Shown here one piece after another: positions 34,442-43,708 of a DNA stretch of 64,000 bases. A program made the position numbers and the translations under genes. Every line of letters begins with the position of its first letter. Within the stretch, counting starts at the first letter, position 1. The DNA comes from Flavobacterium sp. N1736 (GTDB lineage Bacteria; Bacteroidota; Bacteroidia; Flavobacteriales; Flavobacteriaceae), in contig NZ_CP109994.1 in assembly GCF_025947065.1 (NCBI RefSeq), forward strand, positions 4,898,001 through 4,962,000, written 5' to 3'. The notes beneath the pieces are model-generated. The model made no database searches. It was not told the origin of the DNA and was given only the letters and a program-made list of their open reading frames with translations.

Positions 34442-34879
34442 TTATCCTTTTGAAATTTCGTTTGATAATTCGTTAGTGTCACCTTCAGACCACGGAAAGT
34501 TCTTTTTTAATTGTTCTCCGGCATTCAAAATACCGTCGACAATTCCTTGTTTAAAGTTTCCTGATTTAAATTGTTCTACCATTTTGTCTTTGGTACAATC
34601 CCAAAAATCTGATGCTACAACATCATTTATGCCTTTGTCTCCGCAAATAGCAAAGCTTTTATCTTCGACGGCAAAGTAAAATAAAACACCGTTTTGAAGT
34701 TGGGTTTCATTCATTTTTAATTCATGAAAAACTTCTAAAGCCCTTTCAAAAGGAACTTTAGAAGTTGTTTTTTCTATATGTACTCTAATTTCGCCAGAAG
34801 TGTTTTTTTCGGCCACGCGAATTGCTTCAACAATTGTTAGTTCTTCTTCCTTGGTTAAAAAATCTTCTACTTTTGACAT
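34442..34879 (-). CDS. TPM-domain protein, soluble form
   Basis: A 145-aa protein with a TPM domain but no signal peptide: VEDFLTKEEELTIVEAIRVA, SGEIRVHIEKTTSKVPFERA, NGVLFYFAVEDKSFAICGDK, ending in a helical GILNAGEQLKKNFPW. It abuts the following membrane-anchored TPM gene and is 86 nt after lemA. The pairing of a short and a long TPM protein with LemA is a recurring Bacteroidota arrangement. Biochemical role not known. Confidence 0.88.
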   Translation of the reverse strand: MSKVEDFLTKEEELTIVEAIRVAEKNTSGEIRVHIEKTTSKVPFERALEVFHELKMNETQLQNGVLFYFAVEDKSFAICGDKGINDVVASDFWDCTKDKMVEQFKSGNFKQGIVDGILNAGEQLKKNFPWSEGDTNELSNEISKG

Positions 34880-34965
34880 TCGAGTTATTTTAGATATTAG
34901 ATTTCAGATTTTAGATTGCGGGCTAAACCTGAAATCTAAAATCATGGATCAAAAATATTATTTTT

Positions 34966-35547
34966 TTAGAATTTTACTTCAACTGGTTTATCTGCTCCTG
35001 CAACAGCTTCAAAGTATGGTTTTTCTTTGTAATCCAAGAACCATTTGTTCGGAATTGCAAGAATATATCCGTTGTAATCTTGTACGGCTTCGTTAAAACG
35101 AGTTCTTGCAGTTAAAATTTGGTTTTCAGTACTTGCCAATTCGTCTTGTAATTTTAAGAAATTCTCGTTGGCTTTTAAAGTAGGATATTGTTCAACAGAA
35201 ACTAATAATCTTGATAAAGATGATGATACACCACTTTGCGCCTGATTAAATTGTGCTAATTGTTCAGGGGTTACATTACTAGGATCAATTGTTACAGATG
35301 TTGCTTTTGCACGTGCTTCAATAACCGCAGTTAAAGTTGATTTTTCAAAATCAGCAGCTCCTTTTACGGTGTTTACCAGGTTTCCAATAAGGTCATTTCT
35401 TCTTTGGTAAGTTGTACTCACATTTCCCCATTCTTTGTTAACTGCCTGACTTTTTTGCAAACCAGTATTTTTAATTCCAATTGACCAAAAAGCAATAATA
35501 GCGATAAGGGCTACAATAATTATTACGGGGATTAACCATTTTTTCAT
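34966..35547 (-). CDS. lemA: LemA family protein
   Basis: A 193-aa protein with an N-terminal membrane anchor (MKKWLIPVIIIVALIAIIAF) and the LemA helical domain: VNKEWGNVSTTYQRRNDLIG, NLVNTVKGAADFEKSTLTAV, ARAKATSV, SRLLVSVEQYPTLKANENFL, and QDYNGYILAIPNKWF near the end. LemA proteins are envelope proteins of uncertain function that commonly neighbour TPM genes, as here. Confidence 0.95.
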   Translation of the reverse strand: MKKWLIPVIIIVALIAIIAFWSIGIKNTGLQKSQAVNKEWGNVSTTYQRRNDLIGNLVNTVKGAADFEKSTLTAVIEARAKATSVTIDPSNVTPEQLAQFNQAQSGVSSSLSRLLVSVEQYPTLKANENFLKLQDELASTENQILTARTRFNEAVQDYNGYILAIPNKWFLDYKEKPYFEAVAGADKPVEVKF

Positions 35548-35590
35548 ATTTGTTCTGATTTAAGTTTATTTCTAGTTTTTGATATTATTG

Positions 35591-35923
35591 TTACAATTCG
35601 TTTTTAATTTCTGTTAATTGTGTTTTTATGGTCTCTAATTTACGTATTATTTCGAATTTATCTAATGTTTTCTTTTGTCCTTCTTTTAAATGTGTTTTGG
35701 CACCTTCAAGTGTAAAACCGCGTTCTTTAACCAAATGATAAATCAATTGAAGATTTGTAATATCTTCCGGCGTAAACATTCTGTTGCCTTTAGCATTCTT
35801 TTTAGGTTTGAGAATATCAAATTCGCTATCCCAAAAACGTATCAAAGATGCATTGACATTAAAAGCTTTGGCTACTTCGCCAATGCTGTAATATCTTTTA
35901 TCTTTAGAAAGCTCAATGTGCAT
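35591..35923 (-). CDS. MerR-family transcriptional regulator
   Basis: A 110-aa protein with a MerR helix-turn-helix at residues 10-75: KRYYSIGEVAKAFNVNASLI, RFWDSEFDILKPKKNAKGNR, FTPEDITNLQLIYHLVKERG. A short C-terminal coiled coil of about 30 residues follows; there is no effector-binding domain. It lies between the M23 peptidase (47 nt) and lemA (43 nt), so it is probably co-transcribed with them. Its ligand, if any, is unknown. Confidence 0.92.
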   Translation of the reverse strand: MHIELSKDKRYYSIGEVAKAFNVNASLIRFWDSEFDILKPKKNAKGNRMFTPEDITNLQLIYHLVKERGFTLEGAKTHLKEGQKKTLDKFEIIRKLETIKTQLTEIKNEL

Positions 35924-35970
35924 GATTCTTATTTTTCTTATTTATTCCAAAATTACTACTTTTTATAGTA

Positions 35971-36948
35971 TTAATCTAATGACTGATTTTCCTGGTTTGC
36001 CATTTGTGAAATTGCTACATATTCAACAGCCGATATATTTCCGTAATAAAAATTTAAAGGATTCACGACTTTTCCATCTTTATGAACTTCATAATGACAA
36101 TGCGGACCTTCAGATCTTCCGGTACTGCCTACATAACCAATAACATCACCTCTTTTAACATGTTGCCCGGGTCTGCAATTGTATTTGCTCAAATGTGCGT
36201 ACAAACTCTCATATCCAAAACCATGCCTGATGACCACATGATTTCCAAATCCCGAAGCAGCAGCATCGGCTCTTGCCACGACACCATCGCCCGTTGCATA
36301 CACGGGAGATCCTGTAGGAGCAGTAAAGTCCATTCCGTTGTGCATTTTTCGCACTTTCGTGAAAGGATCAATCCTGTATCCAAAACCTGACGCGACACGT
36401 TTTAAATTTTCATTTCGTACTGGCTGAATGGCAGGAATTGCCAATAATAAATTTCCTTTTACGCTCGCCAGTTTCAAAATTTCGTCTAATGATTTTGATT
36501 GAATGGCTAATTGTTTTGAAAGTTTATCAACACGCTTTGTGGTATTTAATACCAATTGCGAATTGTTATAACCTTCTAAATCTTTGTATCTGTTAATATC
36601 TCTAAATCCTGATTTTCGGATAGAATCGGGAATTTCAGCTTTATTAAAATAAACCCTGTAGATATTGTTATCTCTTTCTTCCAGCGCGTCGGCGACATCA
36701 TCAATTTCATCCATTTTTCTATTCAAAATGGCATATTTTAATTTTAAATTTTCGATTTCACGTGTTTGTAAGCGATCTTTTGGAGTCTCAAAATACGGAG
36801 TATTAATTAAGAGTACAAAAACCAAAAATCCAAATAGCGCCGAAGCCAGCAAAAACAGTAATGCGTAACCGATTTTGATTCTCTTTCTGGTTTTTATTTT
36901 CGTATAAGCCAGATTTTCTGAGTCGTAATAATATTTTACTTTCGCCAT
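35971..36948 (-). CDS. M23-family peptidoglycan peptidase
   Basis: A 325-aa protein anchored by one N-terminal helix (about 25-48, IGYALLFLLASALFGFLVFV), with a periplasmic coiled-coil part and a LytM domain (about 180-300). Zn-site residues are visible: MHNGMDFTAPTGSPV (His and Asp) and PHCHYEVHKDGKVVNP (HxH). These support an active endopeptidase or, if paired with a partner, a divisome activator. It is divergent from alaS. A weak TAAATTTG promoter core lies at about 36995-37002 on the minus strand. Confidence 0.93.
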   Translation of the reverse strand: MAKVKYYYDSENLAYTKIKTRKRIKIGYALLFLLASALFGFLVFVLLINTPYFETPKDRLQTREIENLKLKYAILNRKMDEIDDVADALEERDNNIYRVYFNKAEIPDSIRKSGFRDINRYKDLEGYNNSQLVLNTTKRVDKLSKQLAIQSKSLDEILKLASVKGNLLLAIPAIQPVRNENLKRVASGFGYRIDPFTKVRKMHNGMDFTAPTGSPVYATGDGVVARADAAASGFGNHVVIRHGFGYESLYAHLSKYNCRPGQHVKRGDVIGYVGSTGRSEGPHCHYEVHKDGKVVNPLNFYYGNISAVEYVAISQMANQENQSLD

Positions 36949-37061
36949 ATTTTAAAATACCCTATTTTTGCAGCTTGTAAAATAGTTTGTCGAACAAATT
37001 TAATAAATGTTTCAGTTGTTCACAGCTTTTTTTCAAGAATTAAAAAACAATTAGATAATTA

Positions 37062-37138
37062 GATAATGTGACAATTAGATAATTTATTGTATTAAGAATT
37101 AAGTATTTTATTTTTAATCATCTAATTGTCACATTATC
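37062..37138. repeat. Perfect 19-bp inverted repeat upstream of alaS
   Basis: GATAATGTGACAATTAGAT (37062-37080) and ATCTAATTGTCACATTATC (37120-37138) are exact reverse complements separated by 39 bp. It ends 21 nt before the alaS start codon. The adjoining 20-mer CATTATCAAATTGGCACATT (37132-37151) recurs exactly at 63369-63388. Confidence 0.85.
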
Positions 37139-37159
37139 AAATTGGCACATTAATAAAAT

Positions 37160-39796
37160 ATGAAATCACAAGACGTACGTAAACAATTTTTAGACTTTTT
37201 TAAAAGTAACGGACATTTAATTGTTCCTTCTGCTCCAATCGTTCTCAAGGACGATCCAACTCTTATGTTCAATAACTCGGGAATGGCCCAGTTTAAAGAA
37301 TATTTTTTAGGAAACGGAACGCCAAAAAGTAAAAGAATAGCCGATACGCAAAAATGTCTTCGTGTTTCAGGAAAACATAATGATCTTGAAGATGTAGGTT
37401 TTGATACGTATCATCATACGATGTTCGAAATGTTAGGCAACTGGTCTTTTGGCGATTATTTTAAAAAAGAAGCAATCAATTGGGCTTGGCAGCTTTTGAC
37501 AGAAGTTTATAAAATTCCAAAGGAAAACCTTTATGTTTCTGTTTTTGAAGGAAGCAAAGAAGATAATGTTCCTTTTGATCAGGAAGCTTGGGATATCTGG
37601 AAAACATTAATTGATGAAGACCGAATTATTCTTGGAAATAAAAAAGATAATTTCTGGGAAATGGGAGATCAGGGACCATGCGGACCTTGTTCTGAAATTC
37701 ACGTTGATTTACGTCCGGAATCTGAAAAAACGTTGGTTACAGGAAAAAGTCTGGTAAATAATGATCATCCGCAAGTTGTTGAAATCTGGAATAATGTATT
37801 CATGGAATTCAACCGTAAAGCTGATGGATCTCTGGAAAAACTTCCTGCACAACACGTAGATACCGGAATGGGATTTGAGCGTTTGTGTATGGCTTTGCAA
37901 GGAAAAACATCAAATTATGATACCGATGTTTTTACTCCGCTTATTGAAAAAGTAGAACAAATTACAGGTTTAAAATATACATCTGATGAAGTTAAAAACA
38001 TCTCAGACGAACAAAATAAAACTAATATTGCGATTCGTGTAATTGTAGATCATGTTCGTGCGGTTGCTTTTGCAATTGCCGACGGACAATTACCATCAAA
38101 CACAGGTGCTGGTTATGTAATTCGTAGAATTTTACGTCGTGCGATTCGTTACGGATTTACATTTCTTGGTACAAAAGAACCTTTTATTAATAAATTGGTA
38201 GAAGTTTTAGCGAATCAAATGGGAGAATTTTTCCCTGAAATCAAATCACAGCAACAATTGGTTACAAATGTTATTCGTGAAGAAGAAGCCTCTTTCTTGA
38301 GAACTTTAGATCAGGGTTTACAATTATTAGATAATGTAATTGCACAAACTAGCGGTTCAGAAGTTTCTGGAGCAAAAGCATTCGAATTGTATGATACTTT
38401 TGGTTTCCCGAAAGATTTAACGGCTTTGATCCTGAAAGAAAAAGGAATGTCTTTGAATGAAGCAGAATTTGATGCATCGATGCAGGAACAAAAAAATCGT
38501 TCACGCGCGGCATCAGAAGTTTCAACAGAAGACTGGACTGTTTTAATTCCTGGAAATGTAGAAACATTTGTTGGTTACGATCAAGTAGAAAATGATGTAA
38601 AAATTACCAGAATTCGTAAAATAGATTCTAAGAAAGATGGAGTTTTATACCAAATTGTTTTAGACAATACGCCGTTTTATCCGGAAGGTGGAGGACAAGT
38701 TGGTGATAAAGGAACATTGGTTTCTGCAAACGAAACGATCGAAATCATCGATACAAAAAAAGAAAACAATTTGATTTTGCATTTTGCAAAACAATTGCCT
38801 GAAAATATCGAAGCTGCTTTTGTAGCAAAAGTAAATACCGATTTAAGAGGTTCTACTTCTAAAAATCACTCGGCTACGCATTTAATGCATTTGGCTTTGA
38901 GAAACCTTCTGGGAACTCACGTAGAGCAAAAAGGCTCATTAGTAAATCCAAACTATTTGCGTTTTGACTTTTCGCATTTTTCTAAAGTTTCAGATGAAGA
39001 ATTACGTCAGGTTGAAGCAAGTGTAAATGCGCAAATTGAAGCACAATTGCAATTGGTAGAACACAGAAATATCCCAATTAAAGAAGCATTGGATAAAGGT
39101 GCAATGGCTTTATTTGGAGAGAAATATGGTGATAATGTCCGTATGATTGAATTTGGTGAAAGTAAAGAGCTTTGCGGTGGAATTCACGTGAAAAACACAG
39201 CAGAAATCTGGCATTTCAAGATCATTTCTGAAGGTGCGGTTGCGGCTGGAATTCGTCGTATTGAAGCGATTACAGGTGATGCAGTAAAAGACTTCTATCA
39301 AAATCAAGAGAATACCTTATCTGAAATAAAAGAAACATTAAAAAATCCACAGGATATTTTAAAATCAGTGGCTTCTTTGCAGGATGATAATGCAAAACTT
39401 AAAAAACAAGTTGAGCAATTATTGAAAGAGAAAGTAAACGCTTTAAAAACAGATCTTGAAAAAGATTTTCAAGAAGTAAACGGAATAAATTTTCTTGCTA
39501 AACAAGTAGATTTAAGTATGGCTTCGACAAAAGATTTAGCTTCAGCTTTAGGAAGTTCAAAAGCAGATTCGTTTGTGTTTTTAGCTTCTATAGAAGATGG
39601 TTTGCCAAATATTCACTGTTATATTGCGAAAGAATTAGTTGCAGGCAATATCTTTAATGCAAATGCGGTTATCAAAGAATTAGGAAAATACATTGACGGA
39701 AATGGGGGAGGACAGCCTTTCTTCGCATCCGGAAAAGGTAAAAATGTAAACGGAATTACAGAGGCTTTGGCTCACGCAAGCGAGTTTTTAAAATAA
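37160..39796 (+). CDS. alaS: Alanyl-tRNA synthetase
   Basis: An 878-aa enzyme charging tRNA-Ala. The class II catalytic core is N-terminal ([40 protein letters not shown]), and the editing domain carries the Zn-binding motifs NHSATH (HxxxH) and CGGIH. The C-terminal C-Ala domain contains [16 protein letters not shown]. Length matches the family. The terminator at 39823-39860 closes the transcript. Confidence 0.98.
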   Translation: MKSQDVRKQFLDFFKSNGHLIVPSAPIVLKDDPTLMFNNSGMAQFKEYFLGNGTPKSKRIADTQKCLRVSGKHNDLEDVGFDTYHHTMFEMLGNWSFGDYFKKEAINWAWQLLTEVYKIPKENLYVSVFEGSKEDNVPFDQEAWDIWKTLIDEDRIILGNKKDNFWEMGDQGPCGPCSEIHVDLRPESEKTLVTGKSLVNNDHPQVVEIWNNVFMEFNRKADGSLEKLPAQHVDTGMGFERLCMALQGKTSNYDTDVFTPLIEKVEQITGLKYTSDEVKNISDEQNKTNIAIRVIVDHVRAVAFAIADGQLPSNTGAGYVIRRILRRAIRYGFTFLGTKEPFINKLVEVLANQMGEFFPEIKSQQQLVTNVIREEEASFLRTLDQGLQLLDNVIAQTSGSEVSGAKAFELYDTFGFPKDLTALILKEKGMSLNEAEFDASMQEQKNRSRAASEVSTEDWTVLIPGNVETFVGYDQVENDVKITRIRKIDSKKDGVLYQIVLDNTPFYPEGGGQVGDKGTLVSANETIEIIDTKKENNLILHFAKQLPENIEAAFVAKVNTDLRGSTSKNHSATHLMHLALRNLLGTHVEQKGSLVNPNYLRFDFSHFSKVSDEELRQVEASVNAQIEAQLQLVEHRNIPIKEALDKGAMALFGEKYGDNVRMIEFGESKELCGGIHVKNTAEIWHFKIISEGAVAAGIRRIEAITGDAVKDFYQNQENTLSEIKETLKNPQDILKSVASLQDDNAKLKKQVEQLLKEKVNALKTDLEKDFQEVNGINFLAKQVDLSMASTKDLASALGSSKADSFVFLASIEDGLPNIHCYIAKELVAGNIFNANAVIKELGKYIDGNGGGQPFFASGKGKNVNGITEALAHASEFLK

Positions 39797-39822
39797 GAGT
39801 TTTTTAATCTCGCAAAGATGCA

Positions 39823-39860
39823 GAGTCGCAAAGTTTTTTTAAGCTTTGCGACTCTTTTTT
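39823..39860 (+). terminator. Terminator of alaS
   Basis: A perfect 11-bp stem GAGTCGCAAAG / CTTTGCGACTC, 10-nt loop, then six T residues. Confidence 0.9.
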
Positions 39861-39912
39861 GTGAATAAAATTTTAATGTAAGTTTTTTCTTTAATTTTGT
39901 TTAAAAAAAGAA

Positions 39913-40289
39913 ATAACAGAAAACGAGATTTCAGCTATTGTGGTTGATGTTTGTTATAAAATACACGTAAAATTAGGACCAGGCTTGTTAGAATCTGTTT
40001 ACGAAGCTATATTACATCACGAATTAACAAAAAGAGGACTAAGTGTAGAAAGACAAAAAACATTGCCGGTTATTTGGGATAATATAAATGTAGATATTGG
40101 TTTTAGAGCTGATTTAATAGTAGAAAATAAAGTAATCCTAGAAATTAAATCAATACAACAACTAACAGATATACATGCTAAACAAGTTTTAACTTATCTT
40201 AAATAACAAAAATGAAATTAGGTTTGTTAATAAATTTCAATGTACCAATTATTAAATTAGGTATTAAAAGAGTAGTATCTAATCTCTAA
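39913..40289 (+). pseudogene. GxxExxY (PD-(D/E)XK-like) gene, broken
   Basis: Reading from 39913 gives I-TENEISAIVVDVCYKIH, GPGLLESVYEAILHHEL, VDIGFRADLIVENKVILEIK and KQVLTYLK, then a stop at 40204-40206. In the +1 frame the expected ending continues as MKLGLLINFNVPIIKLGIKR followed by VVSNL and a stop at 40287-40289. Two defects are seen: the expected ATG start is ATA (39913-39915), and one T is missing near 40204 (AAATAAC where AAATTAAC would stay in frame). A GTG at 39940 is the only internal start. GxxExxY proteins belong to the PD-(D/E)XK nuclease superfamily; the motif residues (Glu, Asp, ExK) are intact in the fragment. It lies within inverted repeats of about 50 bp. Confidence 0.85.
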
Positions 40290-40308
40290 TTTAGACTTAA
40301 AAACTTAT

Positions 40309-40348
40309 AAAAAAAGCAAAGTCGCAAAGCTTAAAAAACTTTGCGACT
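40309..40348 (-). terminator. Terminator of the ABC exporter gene
   Basis: On the minus strand AGTCGCAAAG / CTTTGCGACT, a 10-bp stem followed by TTGCTTTTTTT, 40 nt after the stop. Confidence 0.85.
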
Positions 40349-40387
40349 CTGCGTCTTTGCGAGATTCTTTCATCGCACAGGCAAAAA

Positions 40388-42133
40388 CTATTTTCGTTCC
40401 CCAATTTGCTGACGCCACATCGCGTAATACAAACCTTTTTCAACGATTAAATCTTCGTGTTTTCCTTGCTCGATGATTTTTCCTTGTTCTAAAACAAAAA
40501 TTCTGTCAGCGTGCATTACGGTAGATAATCGGTGTGCGATTAAAACGGTAATTCTGTTTTTGTCTGATATGTTTCTGATTGTTGCATTGATTTCTTCTTC
40601 GGTAATAGAATCTAAAGCAGAAGTTGCTTCATCAAAAATCAATAAATTCGGATTTCTTAAAATGGCGCGGGCGATTGATAAACGTTGTTTTTCTCCACCG
40701 GAAACCTTGATTCCGCCTTCACCAATTGTAGTGTTTAAACCATCTTCGGCACGTCTTAATAATTTATCACAACTTGCTCTTTTTAATGCATCATATACCT
40801 CTTCGTCAGTTGCATTTGGCTTTACAAACAATAAATTTTCACGAATCGTTCCGGAGAATAATTGTGCATCCTGCGTAACAAAACCTAATTGTTTTCTTAA
40901 ATCTAATAAATCAATTTCGGTAGAATCAATTTCGTTGTAAAGCACTTCACCTTCTTCGGGCGTATACAATCCAACTAATAATTTTACTAGCGTTGTTTTT
41001 CCTGAACCGGACGGACCAACAAAAGCCACGGTTTGTCCTTGTTTGATTTCGAAATTAATATTTTCTACAGCTTTAAATTTAGCCGTTTTATGCTTAAAGC
41101 TTACATTAGAGAAAAGTAAAGACTGAATAGCTCCAACATGTTTAGGATTTTTTGGACGGAATTCTTTAGGAGCGCTTAATAAAATTTTAAAGTTTTCCAT
41201 TGAAACTTTAGTTTCATTCAGTGCAATAATAAAATTTCCCAATTCCTGTAAAGGTCCAAAAATAAAAAAAGTAAAAAATACCATTGTCAGCAAATCGCCT
41301 ACAATAATTTTTCCTCCGAATAAGAAATAGTACAAAGTAAAAACAACGCAGGTTCTTAAAAAGTGAACGGTTGTTCCCTGAATAAAACTTAAACTTCTGA
41401 TAAAACGGATTTTCTCTAATTCCAGCTGAAGAATTTTAAACGTATTTAAATTCAAACGTTTTTCTTCCTGATATGTTAAACCAAGGCTTTTTACAAGTTC
41501 AATATTTCGTAAACTTTCTGTTGTTGAACCTGCCAAAGCATTCGTTTGATTGACAATTTTTTTAGAAACAATTTTTATTTTCTTACCTAAATATGAACTT
41601 ACTAAAGCAATAATTGGCGCTGTAACTAAAAAGATAAGCGAAATACGATAATCAATTCGGGCAACATAAAGAATTACAAAAATAAATCCGATTACAGTTT
41701 GAAAAATCAAAGAAATAGAAAGCGTAATTAATTTTTCTGAATCAGAACGAACTTTTGTCAATTTGCTTAACGTTTCGCCGCTTCGCTGATCTTCGAATTC
41801 GGCATAAGGTAAATCGAGCGATTTTTTAATACCGTCCGTATACATTTGAGCTCCGGTACGCTGAATAACAACATTGGTAAAATAATCCTGAAAGTTTTTT
41901 GTAATTCTCGAAATCATTGCAGCACCAAGCGAAAGTCCCAGCCAGAATGATAAAGATTTAATGAATCCAATTTCGTTTCCTTTGTATTTATGCAGTCCAA
42001 CACCGCAATCCTGCATTAATTTACCGGTAATAATAGAATCTGACAAGCTGAAACAAATATTTATGGCAGCCATAATCAAAGCAAAAAATAGTAGCATTTT
42101 ATGTTTGATTATATAAGAATATAATAATTTCAT
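40388..42133 (-). CDS. ABC exporter, fused permease-ATPase
   Basis: A 581-aa half-transporter. The transmembrane domain (about residues 1-310) has six helices with the first at 12-32. The ATPase domain (about 335-575) has Walker A GPSGSGKTT, the Q-loop region LGFVTQDAQLFSGTIRENL, signature VSGGEKQRL, Walker B NLLIFDEATSALD, and H-loop LIAHRLSTVMHADRI. Likely a homodimeric MsbA/multidrug-type exporter of lipids or drugs. Substrate cannot be told. A TACTTTTG promoter core is upstream. Confidence 0.95.
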   Translation of the reverse strand: MKLLYSYIIKHKMLLFFALIMAAINICFSLSDSIITGKLMQDCGVGLHKYKGNEIGFIKSLSFWLGLSLGAAMISRITKNFQDYFTNVVIQRTGAQMYTDGIKKSLDLPYAEFEDQRSGETLSKLTKVRSDSEKLITLSISLIFQTVIGFIFVILYVARIDYRISLIFLVTAPIIALVSSYLGKKIKIVSKKIVNQTNALAGSTTESLRNIELVKSLGLTYQEEKRLNLNTFKILQLELEKIRFIRSLSFIQGTTVHFLRTCVVFTLYYFLFGGKIIVGDLLTMVFFTFFIFGPLQELGNFIIALNETKVSMENFKILLSAPKEFRPKNPKHVGAIQSLLFSNVSFKHKTAKFKAVENINFEIKQGQTVAFVGPSGSGKTTLVKLLVGLYTPEEGEVLYNEIDSTEIDLLDLRKQLGFVTQDAQLFSGTIRENLLFVKPNATDEEVYDALKRASCDKLLRRAEDGLNTTIGEGGIKVSGGEKQRLSIARAILRNPNLLIFDEATSALDSITEEEINATIRNISDKNRITVLIAHRLSTVMHADRIFVLEQGKIIEQGKHEDLIVEKGLYYAMWRQQIGERK

Positions 42134-42159
42134 AGATGAATTTGAGTTTATGGAAGATG

Positions 42160-42167
42160 CAAAAGTA
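42160..42167 (-). promoter_or_regulatory. -7 promoter core for the ABC exporter
   Basis: Minus-strand TACTTTTG fits TAnnTTTG and lies 26 nt upstream of the start codon. No clear -33 element seen. Confidence 0.5.
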
Positions 42168-42340
42168 GTGAATAGTTTTGCTTTATAAAGTTGATTTAAG
42201 TTATTAAAAACCTAAATATTTATAAATTTATTTTGTAGCAGAAAGCCCTTAATTCAAAAAAGACAAAATCAAAATTTTATTCGTAATCAAACGGAATTTT
42301 TAATGTTAAGAACAGAAACATAGAATCGCTATAAATTGAC

Positions 42341-42383
42341 AAATCCGATAGCTTATCCCGAGGCTTCGGGACTGTCGGATTTT
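42341..42383 (-). terminator. Nested hairpin downstream of the astacin-like gene
   Basis: AAATCCGATAG and CTGTCGGATTT pair around an inner palindrome TCCCGAGGCTTCGGGA (42356-42371). It lies 22 nt past the protease stop and has only a short U-tract. Confidence 0.65.
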
Positions 42384-42405
42384 CACGAATATAATTGTCG
42401 TTAAC

Positions 42406-43551
42406 CTATAATTTTCCTGTTTTAGAAGACCATCTTACAATACCATTATGTATTAATTCAAGATTTCCATCATCTTGTAAATGAAGTTTTGCTCCGGGAA
42501 ATCCAGCTGTATTACTTGTCCACGTTATGATTGTAGGAATACCACTAACTCTTGCGCCTTTAATGATAATATTTCCGGTTGTTGACTCGAAATAGCAGCT
42601 TGGTTTACGACGATAATTCGAATTTCCGGCTTCCCAAATCACTTTGTTATCCGTTAAATCAATTACCTGCAGAAGACCAAGATCAAATTCCAGCGCATAT
42701 TTGCCATTAGGAGATTTTATACGTTTGTTCCAGGGAAGATCGTGTATACTTTGCCCTGAATCTAAAATTGAAACAATAGGAAATGGATACCATTGATTTA
42801 TTGATTTTTTATCAATAATTGATAATTCGTATTGTTCGCGTACACCAATTCCATCAGTTGTAAGAGATGGCGGTATATAATAATGCATAATAGAAAGAGG
42901 ATCATATTCGCTATAATTAGTACTGCTTACTTTATTGATTATTTGTTCATCTACTTCTTCTTTTGTCCATCCCATATCACTATAAAACTTATAAACCTGT
43001 GGTAAATCCCATTTAATAGTTGCAGCAGGATTTTTCGTTTCATGCTGTAAGCCCAAAGCATGTCCAAATTCATGTAATATAGTTTGTGCGGCCCATTCTT
43101 CTTTAGCTACTTTAAGAGATCCTAATCGCATAGTTGGCTTGCTTTGATCGTAAATGGAACTCACATTTGACATTCCTAATACTGACCAGGCTCCATTATC
43201 TCCCAAATAAAAAGCAATTCTAATATGAGCATATTCAGTTATAGGTACATATTCAAATTTAAGATTGACATACATAGCCCATTCATTTACATATTTTTTC
43301 ACCAGTTCTTGCTCAGGAATATCGCCATCTAAAAATTTGATTTTAATTACCTGACCAGTTTTCCATCTATACAAATCTGTAATTACGGCTTCTGGTTTTG
43401 AAATAATATTGTTTTTTGAATTTATTAGGTCAAATGTGCAAATATCTCTTTCGTTGGTATTAGAGAATGGGTTTGGTGTAGTTTGATTATCCTTCTCACA
43501 ACATAAAAAAATAAATGCCAAACCAGCCATTATAAATTTTAGTTTCTTCAT
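42406..43551 (-). CDS. Astacin-like (M12A) lipoprotein metalloprotease with bulb-type lectin tail
   Basis: A 381-aa secreted protein. A lipobox-like signal (MAGLAFIFLCCEK, Cys17/18) suggests lipoprotein anchoring. The catalytic domain (about 55-255) has the astacin zinc motif HEFGHALGLQHE at residues 160-171 (HExxHxxGxxHE) and a Met-turn SIMHY at 220-224, both intact. The C-terminal about 110 residues (GQSIHDLPWNKRIKSPNGKY, LHLQDDGNLELIHNGIVRWS) match a B-lectin (bulb-type mannose-binding) domain. It probably degrades or binds extracellular glycoproteins. It is divergent from the next lipoprotein gene. Confidence 0.9.
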   Translation of the reverse strand: MKKLKFIMAGLAFIFLCCEKDNQTTPNPFSNTNERDICTFDLINSKNNIISKPEAVITDLYRWKTGQVIKIKFLDGDIPEQELVKKYVNEWAMYVNLKFEYVPITEYAHIRIAFYLGDNGAWSVLGMSNVSSIYDQSKPTMRLGSLKVAKEEWAAQTILHEFGHALGLQHETKNPAATIKWDLPQVYKFYSDMGWTKEEVDEQIINKVSSTNYSEYDPLSIMHYYIPPSLTTDGIGVREQYELSIIDKKSINQWYPFPIVSILDSGQSIHDLPWNKRIKSPNGKYALEFDLGLLQVIDLTDNKVIWEAGNSNYRRKPSCYFESTTGNIIIKGARVSGIPTIITWTSNTAGFPGAKLHLQDDGNLELIHNGIVRWSSKTGKL

Positions 43552-43708
43552 TTTACAGAGGTTAAAATTAGCTGGTAATTTATATGTAAAAAGATTGCAA
43601 AAAAAGAACGAATCTTTAATATGTCTTAAAACACCACAATTAAACCTGATCGTGGAGATAGCACTTTTTATGAAAAGATTTCTTTTGTATAAACTTAAAC
43701 TGGATATT

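Larger units (their letters stand above)
39806..40366. repeat. About 50-bp inverted repeats enclosing the GxxExxY gene
   Basis: Left arm 39806-39855 (AATCTCGCAAAGATGCAGAG then TCGCAAAG..AAGCTTTGCGACTC) and right arm 40318-40366, its reverse complement with only two or three differences. Each arm contains its own terminator hairpin, one for alaS and one for the ABC exporter. The whole is either a mobile unit carrying GxxExxY or a pair of similar terminators at converging gene ends. Confidence 0.8.

Noticed and set aside
37020..37159. T-box or attenuation leader for alaS
   Set aside because: No specifier loop, T-box sequence or alanine-rich leader peptide; the structure is a simple inverted repeat.
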